The position numbers and the translations under genes are program-made. Below the pieces are notes generated by a model, which ran no database searches, had not been told where the DNA came from, and worked only from the letters and a program-made list of their open reading frames with translations. Of a stretch of 18,284 bases of DNA, positions 1 through 6,720 are shown one piece after another. Each line of letters opens with the position of its first letter. The stretch's first letter is position 1. Source of the DNA: Deltaproteobacteria bacterium (lineage in GTDB: Bacteria > Myxococcota > Myxococcia > SLRQ01); assembly GCA_007128675.1 (NCBI GenBank), contig SKWY01000166.1:1-18284 (forward strand), in the 5' to 3' direction.

Positions 1-205
1 GTACGCCCGCGTGACGAAGCATCACGATCCCGTAGCCGTCCCGGGTGTCGAGAGCCTTCATCATCTCTCCACCTCGTCCATAGTAGAGACGACCATCGGT
101 GAGCACCCCGTCCACATCGAGCACGAGCAGGCTGATGTCGGCGGCTCTCTCGATTAGCAGGGGTTGTATGCTCTCGAGGTTCAGGGTGCTTTTGCGATCT
201 GACAC
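1..205 (-). CDS. kdsC: KdsC-type HAD phosphatase, N-terminal part (runs off the left edge)
   Basis: This is the first 68 codons of a HAD-superfamily phosphatase. The nucleophile motif DVDGVLTDG lies at residues 30-38 (D30 and D32 would be the catalytic pair). It is followed by LYYGRGGEMMKAL and TRDGYGIVML, which is the pattern of 3-deoxy-D-manno-octulosonate-8-phosphate phosphatase (KdsC), the cytoplasmic enzyme that makes free Kdo for lipid A-core. The start is taken as GTG at 205 because an in-frame TAG lies about 14 codons upstream with no ATG between; the Shine-Dalgarno is poor. It follows the amphi-Trp gene on the same strand by 109 bp, and that gap holds a long inverted repeat. The rest of the protein is outside the window, so a related C0-type HAD phosphatase (for example of NeuA-linked type) cannot be excluded. 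Confidence 0.8.
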   Translation of the reverse strand, partial: MSDRKSTLNLESIQPLLIERAADISLLVLDVDGVLTDGRLYYGRGGEMMKALDTRDGYGIVMLRHAGV

Positions 206-222
206 GTTCGGGATCCGGTGAA

Positions 223-304
223 TGGGAGCGGTCCAGCCCTATTTGGGATGCGAAGGTCTCGAAACCATCGACAGGCGGGCGAAACCCCGGGCCGACCGCT
301 CCCA
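223..304 (-). other. 82-bp element bounded by perfect 11-bp inverted repeats, in the kdsC leader
   Basis: Bases 223-233 (TGGGAGCGGTC) and 294-304 (GACCGCTCCCA) are perfect reverse complements. Just inside, GCCC at 236-239 can pair with GGGC at 289-292 across a small asymmetric internal loop. The enclosed part contains two further short potential stems (277-279 with 285-287, and GGT/ACC around 255-267). The element fills most of the 109-bp gap between the amphi-Trp stop and the kdsC start, ending 17 nt before the GTG. No T-run follows on either strand, so it does not look like a standard intrinsic terminator. It could be a structured mRNA leader, an RNA-processing hairpin or a copy of an intergenic repeat; the sequence alone does not decide. 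Confidence 0.55.
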
Positions 305-314
305 AGGAAGGTTT

Positions 315-578
315 CTACTTGATGTCGACTCCAGGACCGGATCCTGGTCGCCACTCGATCTCGATCTCGAACTCGTGCTTGTAGCCCTTGTTCTTGTACT
401 TCAGCTCGAGCTTGGTCGATCCCGATGGGCTGACCTCGATCTCCCGGCCACCCTGCACCACCGTGAAGGTGCCGGTTTCGATGAGCTTCTCGCCAGCGGT
501 TACGAGAAAGCGACCAATCTCGTCCACACTGCGGGATTCCTTGCTGATGAAGACTACGTCGGCTTTGTTTCCGGACAT
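315..578 (-). CDS. amphi-Trp domain protein
   Basis: This is an 87-residue acidic protein matching the small amphi-Trp domain family (TIGR04354-type). The family pattern has an N-terminal helix with EIGRFL..AGEKL (about residues 20-32), a central beta stretch with QGGREIEV, and a C-terminal EFEIEIEW ending at the conserved Trp (about residue 76). The molecular function of the family is not established, although the domain recurs in archaea and bacteria. The ATG at 578 is chosen because a perfect GGAGG (587-591) precedes it by 8 nt. That Shine-Dalgarno abuts a perfect 9-bp hairpin. The gene lies between the MoaD-like gene and kdsC on the same strand, but neither neighbour suggests a job for it. 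Confidence 0.85.
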   Translation of the reverse strand: MSGNKADVVFISKESRSVDEIGRFLVTAGEKLIETGTFTVVQGGREIEVSPSGSTKLELKYKNKGYKHEFEIEIEWRPGSGPGVDIK

Positions 579-591
579 TGTTCATGCCTCC

Positions 592-620
592 GATTGCCGG
601 TCACCGATGGCCCGGCAATC
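592..620 (-). promoter_or_regulatory. Leader hairpin touching the amphi-Trp ribosome binding site
   Basis: GATTGCCGG (592-600) and CCGGCAATC (612-620) form a perfect 9-bp stem with an 11-nt loop. On the transcribed minus strand the stem ends exactly where the GGAGG Shine-Dalgarno (591-587) begins. The placement suggests an mRNA leader structure that could set transcript stability or ribosome access. It could also serve as a DNA operator. No T-run is present, so a terminator is less likely. Confidence 0.5.
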
Positions 621-715
621 CTGGTCAGGGTTTGAATCAAGATTGAAAAGCAGCGCGATAATCTACCTGGCCCACGCACCGTCGCCGGAGCACAGAGAGC
701 ATGAGAGCCCGGCGG

Positions 716-964
716 TCAACCGCCCACGACCGGCGGAAAGAGGGAGACCTCATCGCCGTCCTTCAGCTTTGTGCGCTTGCCGGAGAGATAGCCAATATTC
801 GTTCCGTTTACCAGCACTATGCAGCCTTCGAGATACCTGGATACTCCTTCTCCATACCTCGTGACAATCTCATCCAGCAGCCCCTGGACATCAGTTGCCG
901 AAAGCTCGGCGTCTTCGACTCCCGTGGCTTTGTACAAGAGCGTGAAGAACTTGACCTTGACCAT
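716..964 (-). CDS. MoaD/ThiS-family sulfur carrier protein
   Basis: This is an 82-residue ubiquitin-fold protein ending in the diagnostic Gly-Gly (residues 81-82), the tail that is adenylated and thiocarboxylated in this family. It begins MVKVKFFTLLYKATG, has the LLDEIVTRYG helix near residue 30, and ends with DGDEVSLFPPVVGG, all typical of MoaD. MoaD donates the dithiolene sulfurs of molybdopterin. Because the gene lies 130 bp downstream of an AOR gene on the same strand, it probably serves the tungsten-pterin cofactor of that enzyme. This is a recurrent arrangement for AOR-linked MoaD-like proteins. No MoaE or MoeB partner is in the window. The start is ATG at 964 with only a modest purine-rich Shine-Dalgarno. 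Confidence 0.88.
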   Translation of the reverse strand: MVKVKFFTLLYKATGVEDAELSATDVQGLLDEIVTRYGEGVSRYLEGCIVLVNGTNIGYLSGKRTKLKDGDEVSLFPPVVGG

Positions 965-1060
965 CTAGCTTCTCTCTGTATGTATGTTCTAGCCCTGAAT
1001 GATGCCGAATCCCCGTGACTTGGTGGTGAGAGTGCCGCCATGGCTTGGGTTGAGGGTTGA

Positions 1061-1075
1061 CCTTCGTCTCGAAGG
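1061..1075 (-). other. Short hairpin downstream of the AOR gene
   Basis: CCTTCG (1061-1066) and CGAAGG (1070-1075) form a perfect 6-bp stem with a 3-nt loop. It sits 19 bp beyond the AOR stop codon, inside the gap before the MoaD-like gene. No T-run follows on the minus strand, so it may be an attenuating or processing hairpin rather than a full terminator. Confidence 0.25.
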
Positions 1076-1094
1076 GTATGCTGTGGCCCGAACG

Positions 1095-3302
1095 CTATCT
1101 CTCTCCACTTGCCCGTTGTCGTGGCTTTGCTCCCGCGTCGCTGCCGTGCAGAACATCGGCTACCTCGTGCATGCCGAGAGACTCTAGGCGGCGCCTTCTC
1201 GGTCGGCCGTGGATGTCGATGTCTCGCAAGGCGTAGAAATCCCGAAGCATCTTTTCCAAGGGAACGGTCATTCGCTTGATGGCCGAGGGATCCTTACGCA
1301 TTACGGCCCTGTTGTGCCACGAAATGCCTGGCAGGCTGCCTACCTTGCAAAGGATGCGGTCGATGTTGGGTATTAGGAATCTACTGGTGAGGCTCATTTC
1401 GTCCATACTCTTCGTTGTTTTCTGAAGCGTCTCTCTGAACTCCATTGGTGTTCGTTCGAGAAGCGGCTGAAGAAGCCTCGAGCGAAGGCCACGACTGAGT
1501 CTCTTGAGCTGCTTTTGCAAAACTCCATGAAAAGGTTCAACTACGGACAGCTGTGGGTAGAAAGCAAGGTGGAGAGGGGAAGTAGCGCCTTCCAGATGCG
1601 GTTCCAGAAGCCGTCGTGGCACATTGTCATCGGCTCTAGAGGCGCCCATGAGGTTTCCGAGGGCCCGCTTGAGCAGCCAAATCCTGTCGGCGGCACTCGC
1701 GAGCTCACCCTTTGTGTAGTCGAATCCAGTGGCAGCTCTCAACAAGGCAGTCATGTCCTCCATGCGGCCGCCGAGGAAGTAGAAGACAATCTGGCACATG
1801 ACCACGGAGTTTGTGAGAGTGCCCTTTCGCTGGGAGGCAATCGTTTGGGCTGCCTTCCCTTTTGCGGTGAAAGGCCAGGTACTTTTCACTCCGAGGTCTC
1901 TTTGGTCGAGCCATCCAGCCTCGGCGAAAAGGTTGGAGTCGGCGGAGCTGCAGGCTCCTCTGGGAGAGGTGGCGTATGTCAAGGCCATCCCCCAGAGAGC
2001 TCGGGGATCATGCATTGGCACTTCTAGCCCCTTCACATGAGGCGCGAACTCCTGTCCACCATACTTGGCCGACATGCTGCGCGCCCCTTCGGCGAGCTCG
2101 TCTCCGATGCCGTCACGAAAGGCCGTCTTCTCGAGGAGCAGAATGAGAGTCCTCGGATGATTCCAACCAAGCCTGAGCCCCCCGGTATCCTTCGTCGTAA
2201 TGAGTCCCTTCTCGAAGGCTTCCGTAGCATAGGCAATGGTGCCTCCGGCCGAGATGGTGTCCATGCCGTAGCGATTACACAGGTCGTTGGCCTTATGGTT
2301 CGCCTCTCGGTCGTTGACTAGCTGCAATGTTCCCAACGCAGCAGCAGCCTCGTACTCGGAGCCCGGCCCCTCCTTCATTGCATAGGGGCCCTTTTCGATC
2401 TCCACGATTCTCTTGCATGAGATTGGACACGACTGGCAGGTGTGGGGCTTTTTGAGGATGGTTCTTGCCACGGCGGTTCCGCCTAGGTTCTTTGGGCCGT
2501 CCTCCCAATAAGCTAGACGCCAGTTCTTCGTGGGCACATCTCCAATGGCCATACCGAATTCGAGGTGGGTGTTGGAACCGAAGTGCCGATAGGCGTCGGC
2601 CATGATGCTATCCTGCAGCAGGGTCACGGCTTTGGAGCGAAGCTCCTTGAGCATCTTCTCATCGGCAATCGGCGCCTTCTTTCGTCCCTTGACAACTACC
2701 CCCTTCAGCTTCTTCGAGCCCATGACAGCGCCCATGCCGCATCGCCCAGCGGCAGAGCCGCGATTGTGAATAATCGCGGCGAACTTGACGAGGTTCTCCC
2801 CGGCGGGCCCGATGGTCATAACCTGGGATCTCTTGTCACCAGACTCCTCCTTTAGCAGGAGTTCGGTTTCGAAGGTGTCCTTTCCCCAAAGATGAGAGGC
2901 ATCTCTAATCTCTGCCTTCTCGTCGGTGACGTGAAGGTAGACAGGCTCTTTCGATGCGCCCACCACGATGATGCCGTCATAGCCGGTCTTCTTTAGCTGC
3001 GGAGCGAAGTGTCCTCCCATCGAGGACTCGCCCCATATCCCGGTCAAGGGAGAGCGCCCGCATATCTCGAGGCGAGAGGCCCCTGGGTATGGGGTGCCGG
3101 AGAGCGGTCCGTTCATTATTATGAGAGGGCTCCCCGCAGCGAGAGGAGGCATCTCCCATCCTCGATTATCGAAGAACCATTTGCCCGCGAGCCCGCTGCC
3201 CCCGACATAGTCTCTGTAATCCTCTTCCGGAACCTCGACCTCCTCGGTTGTGCCAGCCGAGAGGTCGACCTTCAGAAGCTTGCCCCAGTTTCCATTCATC
3301 AT
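1095..3302 (-). CDS. Aldehyde:ferredoxin oxidoreductase family protein (tungsten/molybdopterin enzyme)
   Basis: This 735-residue protein belongs to the AOR family, cytoplasmic enzymes that oxidise aldehydes to acids (or the reverse) using a tungsten bis-pterin centre and one [4Fe-4S] cluster. Visible family marks are the N-terminal GKLLKVDLSAG, the pterin-binding region RCGMGAVMGSKKLK (187-200), the cluster cysteines C289-x2-C292-x3-C296, HDPRALWGMALTYATSPRGA (431-450) and the likely fourth ligand C503. The C-terminal FYALRDIDIHGRP..RLESLG (about 689-710) is the usual AOR ending. AORs are usually 600-650 residues. The excess here is mostly a block at about 572-678 between LLEPH and MLRDFY. 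The start is the first of two adjacent ATGs, with AGGA 9 nt upstream. The substrate cannot be told from the sequence. A MoaD-like gene follows. Confidence 0.92.
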   Translation of the reverse strand: MMNGNWGKLLKVDLSAGTTEEVEVPEEDYRDYVGGSGLAGKWFFDNRGWEMPPLAAGSPLIIMNGPLSGTPYPGASRLEICGRSPLTGIWGESSMGGHFAPQLKKTGYDGIIVVGASKEPVYLHVTDEKAEIRDASHLWGKDTFETELLLKEESGDKRSQVMTIGPAGENLVKFAAIIHNRGSAAGRCGMGAVMGSKKLKGVVVKGRKKAPIADEKMLKELRSKAVTLLQDSIMADAYRHFGSNTHLEFGMAIGDVPTKNWRLAYWEDGPKNLGGTAVARTILKKPHTCQSCPISCKRIVEIEKGPYAMKEGPGSEYEAAAALGTLQLVNDREANHKANDLCNRYGMDTISAGGTIAYATEAFEKGLITTKDTGGLRLGWNHPRTLILLLEKTAFRDGIGDELAEGARSMSAKYGGQEFAPHVKGLEVPMHDPRALWGMALTYATSPRGACSSADSNLFAEAGWLDQRDLGVKSTWPFTAKGKAAQTIASQRKGTLTNSVVMCQIVFYFLGGRMEDMTALLRAATGFDYTKGELASAADRIWLLKRALGNLMGASRADDNVPRRLLEPHLEGATSPLHLAFYPQLSVVEPFHGVLQKQLKRLSRGLRSRLLQPLLERTPMEFRETLQKTTKSMDEMSLTSRFLIPNIDRILCKVGSLPGISWHNRAVMRKDPSAIKRMTVPLEKMLRDFYALRDIDIHGRPRRRRLESLGMHEVADVLHGSDAGAKPRQRASGER

Positions 3303-3588
3303 TATGGACGGTCCTTTTCTCGAGGGCTCTTGGCAGCGCTTCTAAAAGGAGGCTGCACGCCAACAGGCCCTGGATGCGAGAGAATAGCCATACTTCGACG
3401 GTCGCGCCAACCTGCCCACGCCCGAGGATCCGCTCTCCAATAGTGACCAAGCGGCCTCCGTCAACGACCGGATGCGCCTCTTCTGCTTATCGGTAGGACC
3501 GGCGTGCTTACACTGGATGCGCTGGTCCGAGTAGGGGTTTGCTCTTGATGAGCCCCCCGCTTGGGCGAGACGCTTCGTTGCACTGGGG
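3303..3588. other. Intergenic stretch between the PilZ gene and AOR, no gene seen
   Basis: These 286 bp separate the stop of the PilZ protein from the start of AOR; both genes are on the minus strand. Short open frames exist but lack family-like sequence and good ribosome binding sites. The stretch probably holds the AOR promoter, but no clear -35/-10 pair, operator or terminator hairpin was found in it. Confidence 0.4.
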
Positions 3589-5217
3589 TCAAGCTGGAGG
3601 AAGACCCAACGAGGCCAGGTAGCTGGTCAAGACCGGCATCTCGGGTGAGGTCTCCAAGAGGCAGACGCCAACGCCCGTTTGAAAGTATGGGTCTGGATCC
3701 ACCCTGATGGCCCTTACGACCTTTGCCACAAGGTCGATGCCTTCTTGGACTATTGCGAGGTCTCTTGTGTCTATTCTGATCTCGAGCCGCGTTCCAACAG
3801 GAGGTGGAGCCGGCAGGTGTATGAACATGCCGCCGGCCGAAATGTTCGTGAGCTGGCAGGGGTGAAGACCGGCGGCCTCTCCCAGGGGCCGAAGCTCGAC
3901 TGGTAAGGAACACGAGTAGCGCGCCTCCCTTCTTCGTTCCGAAGGAGCAGCGGAAGGATGCGGGGACGACGAGCTATGAGCAAGCACGTTCAGGTCGGCA
4001 CGCATTCCTCGTGCTGTGGGCCTAACTGGTCCCTTGGGCGGCAAAAAGAAGTCTCGATATCCGTGCTCGGGGACCTCGGCTCGACCGGGCGGCGTACCAG
4101 GCTCATCGATAAAGCATGTGTTGGCGGACGAGGGCAGGGGGGGCGCTTGTGCATGAGCCTGCTCGGGCTCTCTAGTAACGAGACTCCTTAGAGCTGGTGG
4201 AACTAGTGCCAACGCCTGGTCGGCTTGCCCTGGAGAGCCTTGGGCTTCTTGCCAGAGAGTACTCACGAGATTGATGTGAAGGCGCTGTCTGCGGCTCCTT
4301 TTTACTGCGCGTTTTACGCGGACCTGAAGGGCGTCCATCGTCTCGTCCGATCGATAGAACACATCGGCCGCTCCTGCTTCGATTGCCGCTAGGGCAAGGT
4401 CCACCTCTGGACTCGATGTGGTCGCCACGATCTCTATCAGTGGGTCGAGTCTCCGACACTCTCCGAGGAAATCGACGGCGCCGGGGATCTTCAAGCTCAC
4501 GACCGCCGAGAGTGGACCGTCGGCGTTGCGCAGCCTCTCTCTGGCAACGTCGAAGCTGGTCACGGCTTCGCTGGATATGCCTGCCGCCGTGAGCGCGTTT
4601 TGGGCTAGCTCGGCGGCAGCCCCGCTGCTCTCTAGGATCAGGGTCGAAGGCCGCGTTGCAAGAGAGCGCTTGAAATCGAAGAGGCGGGCTCTTATGCGAG
4701 TCAGCTCGGCGTCGTCATGGCCGGTACCTCGCGGTACCAAGCTTGCAAGATCACCCGAGATTCGGGTGTAGAGTCTTTCGGTAATCCGCACTTCGAGTAG
4801 AGATTGAAGCCGCGCCAGAAGTCTGGACAGGTCGGCAAAGGGCTTGGCTATGTAGTCCGAGGCGCCCGCGCCGATTGCCTTGCTCATGCCCGAAACGGAT
4901 GGAAACGAGGTGCAGATCACAAAAGGTATCTCGATGCCCTTCTCACGCATACGGGTGACGAGATCCATGCCGGATCCATCAGTCAGCTCCTTTTCGATCA
5001 TCAAGAGATCGAAACTGCCGGAGCCAAGGCGAACCCAGGCATCCGATAGGGTTGCGCTCTTCTCTACCCGATACCCCTCGCCGAAAAGCAGCTGCTCGAT
5101 AATTTCGCGTGCTGTCTGGTCTCCATCGACGATGAGCACTCGAGACTGTGCTCGCAGCCGGGCGTAGTGCTCATTCCACTGGAGGCCAAGATCCTCTGTA
5201 AGCGAGCCTTGGGACAT
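3589..5217 (-). CDS. Tandem degenerate receiver domains fused to a C-terminal PilZ domain
   Basis: This 542-residue cytoplasmic regulator has three parts. Residues 26-140 are a receiver (REC) domain with the acidic pair D31/D33, T103 and K125 (AKPF), but the phosphoacceptor position is Glu (E75 in LLMIEKEL). Residues about 191-312 are a second receiver-like fold with Ser at the phosphosite (S241) and no AKP lysine. A Pro/Ser-rich linker (about 325-425) leads to a PilZ domain (428-535) with R429-x3-R433 and N458-x-S460-x2-G463, the residues that bind cyclic di-GMP. It has no kinase, DNA-binding or catalytic output domain, so its role is probably c-di-GMP-dependent protein interaction. PilZ domains of this type are common in myxobacteria, where they act in motility and development. 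No Shine-Dalgarno is obvious before ATG 5217. It lies downstream of encapsulin by 155 bp. Confidence 0.88.
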   Translation of the reverse strand: MSQGSLTEDLGLQWNEHYARLRAQSRVLIVDGDQTAREIIEQLLFGEGYRVEKSATLSDAWVRLGSGSFDLLMIEKELTDGSGMDLVTRMREKGIEIPFVICTSFPSVSGMSKAIGAGASDYIAKPFADLSRLLARLQSLLEVRITERLYTRISGDLASLVPRGTGHDDAELTRIRARLFDFKRSLATRPSTLILESSGAAAELAQNALTAAGISSEAVTSFDVARERLRNADGPLSAVVSLKIPGAVDFLGECRRLDPLIEIVATTSSPEVDLALAAIEAGAADVFYRSDETMDALQVRVKRAVKRSRRQRLHINLVSTLWQEAQGSPGQADQALALVPPALRSLVTREPEQAHAQAPPLPSSANTCFIDEPGTPPGRAEVPEHGYRDFFLPPKGPVRPTARGMRADLNVLAHSSSSPHPSAAPSERRREARYSCSLPVELRPLGEAAGLHPCQLTNISAGGMFIHLPAPPPVGTRLEIRIDTRDLAIVQEGIDLVAKVVRAIRVDPDPYFQTGVGVCLLETSPEMPVLTSYLASLGLPPA

Positions 5218-5372
5218 CGGGCGAGTATCGTGTAGCCCGTTCCAGCTGTAAAGAGGAGGCCAACGGGAAGGCCACTAATCTTGCCGCGACACCTTCGTTG
5301 CGTTCCTCGCGAATGACGGTGAACCGCTGGATATGGGCTAGGCGAGCTGCCGAAGGCTCGGCCAGTGCTCCA

Positions 5373-6167
5373 CTAGAGAGAGAAAGGAACAATCACAGCG
5401 GGGTCCAGCACCCGGAAGAAGAAGGACTCCGCGGCGAATAGGCGTACCTTCTTTGCGTCATGAGAGACATAGCCGATAGAGAAGTCTCCACCTATCGTCA
5501 GCTCCAGATCGTCGTGATCATGGGGGATCAAGACGGCGCTGTTCAGTGCCTGACTGTAGACGATCTCACCGCCGATGATCTCCTCGGCGCGCTTCCAAAG
5601 CGGATACCCCGTGCATTGATCGTGAAGTCGTTTCCAGCATTCGTCTCCCACGACCAACGTGAACGGTCCCTCTTGAAAGGCCCCTTGCATCATCACGATT
5701 GCCCTGGAGAGCGACTCCATGATCCCTTTGTCTTCCCTGCCGAACGGAAGAGGATCATGTCCCGCGCTCGGCAACAAACCGCTGATGCCTCCCTTGTCGT
5801 AGCCGTAGTACAGGGCCTGCTCTTCGAAGAGAGCCATGCTCTTCATGCTTTCGTCGAGTGCATCGAGATTGGCGTCACTTGCTCCACGGGTGATGTTGTC
5901 CATCTCCCATCTGTCCAGCTCGAATTGGATTCTGGTCTCGACTAGAGGACGCACCTCGTAGATGCCGGTCTGAACGGCTCCTTCCTCTCTGTCCAAGACG
6001 GTCAGCCGTCCCTCGTTGACGACATTGCTGGCCCAGCCGTTAGGGCCGACGACTCGCACGACCTTGCGTCCTGAAAGGTGTGTTTTGAGAACGTCGACCG
6101 CTCGGCCGTCGATCTCTTCCCATGCCTCGGCGGAAAGTGGGGCCAGCTCGCGCTTCAAGAAGTCCAT
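5373..6167 (-). CDS. Encapsulin shell protein (family 1, linocin M18-like)
   Basis: This 264-residue HK97-fold protein assembles into an icosahedral protein nanocompartment. Recognition rests on the full-length match to family 1 encapsulins. The N-terminus is MDFLKRELAPLSAEAWEEID, where the first helix normally binds the cargo targeting peptide. There is an internal GRKVVRVVGPNGW segment, the E-loop region around YEVRPLVETRIQFELDRWEMD, and the C-terminal end ESFFFRVLDPAVIVPFSL. The length is typical (about 260-285 residues). The start ATG 6167 has AGGAA 5 nt upstream. It follows the EncFtn cargo gene by 37 bp on the same strand, the standard cargo-then-shell order, so the two are almost certainly co-transcribed. 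The pair makes an iron-storage compartment. It contains no extra fused domain. Confidence 0.95.
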   Translation of the reverse strand: MDFLKRELAPLSAEAWEEIDGRAVDVLKTHLSGRKVVRVVGPNGWASNVVNEGRLTVLDREEGAVQTGIYEVRPLVETRIQFELDRWEMDNITRGASDANLDALDESMKSMALFEEQALYYGYDKGGISGLLPSAGHDPLPFGREDKGIMESLSRAIVMMQGAFQEGPFTLVVGDECWKRLHDQCTGYPLWKRAEEIIGGEIVYSQALNSAVLIPHDHDDLELTIGGDFSIGYVSHDAKKVRLFAAESFFFRVLDPAVIVPFSL

Positions 6168-6204
6168 GTCGTTCCTTTCTAGAGTATTGAGTTTTTCGGG
6201 TGCG

Positions 6205-6564
6205 TCACTTGAGATTGCCTACACCAAGGCCCTTGCCGCTCATCTTCGTCGCGCCATTATCTTCGTCACCGTGAGAAGAAGATTCGGCCTCGACGATATC
6301 GGCCTCCGAAAACAAATAAGTTCTAAGCTCGTGGTCCCAACCATCCATGTTGCGGCGAAGCCACTCCAGGGTCATGCATGCATGCTCGATCTCTTCATCG
6401 CGGTTGTGGGCGAGGATTCTCTTGAGTTCTGGATCCTGGCTTGCGGCAACGCGCTGGTTGTACCAGTCCACCGCCTCGATCTCCTCTTTCAGACTCAAGA
6501 GCGCACGGGTAATGTTGCGCGTCTTCTCGTCAAGAAGCTCGGTCGGCTCGTGATAGCTCGGCAT
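6205..6564 (-). CDS. Encapsulated ferritin-like protein (EncFtn) with encapsulin targeting tail
   Basis: This 119-residue two-helix ferritin-like protein oxidises Fe(II) inside the encapsulin shell. The ferroxidase ligands known for Rhodospirillum rubrum EncFtn are present by alignment: E28 (in EEIEAVDWYNQR), E58 and H61 (in NRDEEIEHACMTLEW). The conserved W34 and Y35 and the RTYLF segment (81-85) also match. Because each chain carries half a ferroxidase centre, the family works as a ring of dimers. After a Ser/Asp/Gly-rich linker (about 95-112) it ends LGVGNLK, an encapsulin cargo-loading peptide of the LxVGxLK type. The start ATG 6564 is preferred over the in-frame ATG 6654 because AGGAGA lies 8 nt before it and homologous proteins begin here. 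It stands 37 bp before encapsulin. Confidence 0.95.
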   Translation of the reverse strand: MPSYHEPTELLDEKTRNITRALLSLKEEIEAVDWYNQRVAASQDPELKRILAHNRDEEIEHACMTLEWLRRNMDGWDHELRTYLFSEADIVEAESSSHGDEDNGATKMSGKGLGVGNLK

Positions 6565-6720
6565 TGATCTGGTCTCCTGGGTTCGGGTGGCGGGCCCAAC
6601 TACGATCCAGCGGTCGTTTTTGGGTGCCTTTGCTAGGACGGAAAGACGACGCAAGGCTCGAAGCCGGGCGACGAACAGTATCCAATTAGTCGCTGCTCGG
6701 CCACCCCACCAATGCCGAAA

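Noticed and set aside
181..585. Minus-strand ORF of 134 codons overlapping the amphi-Trp and kdsC starts
   Set aside because: It is out of frame with both recognised genes and is Arg-rich without pattern; it is a shadow frame.
3166..3450. Minus-strand 94-codon ORF running into the AOR start
   Set aside because: It overlaps the AOR N-terminus in another frame and shows no family features beyond a chance hydrophobic stretch.
5236..5267. CCCGTT/AACGGG inverted repeat between encapsulin and the PilZ gene
   Set aside because: Only 6 bp with a 20-nt spacer; it is likely by chance in a region of this size.
6565..6654. Longer EncFtn starting at the in-frame ATG 6654
   Set aside because: The 30 extra residues are unlike EncFtn N-termini, and the good Shine-Dalgarno AGGAGA belongs to ATG 6564.
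6697..6718. TCGGC/GCCGA inverted repeat just downstream of the CAP stop (upstream side of EncFtn)
   Set aside because: A 5-bp stem with a 12-nt loop and no T-run is too weak to call a terminator.
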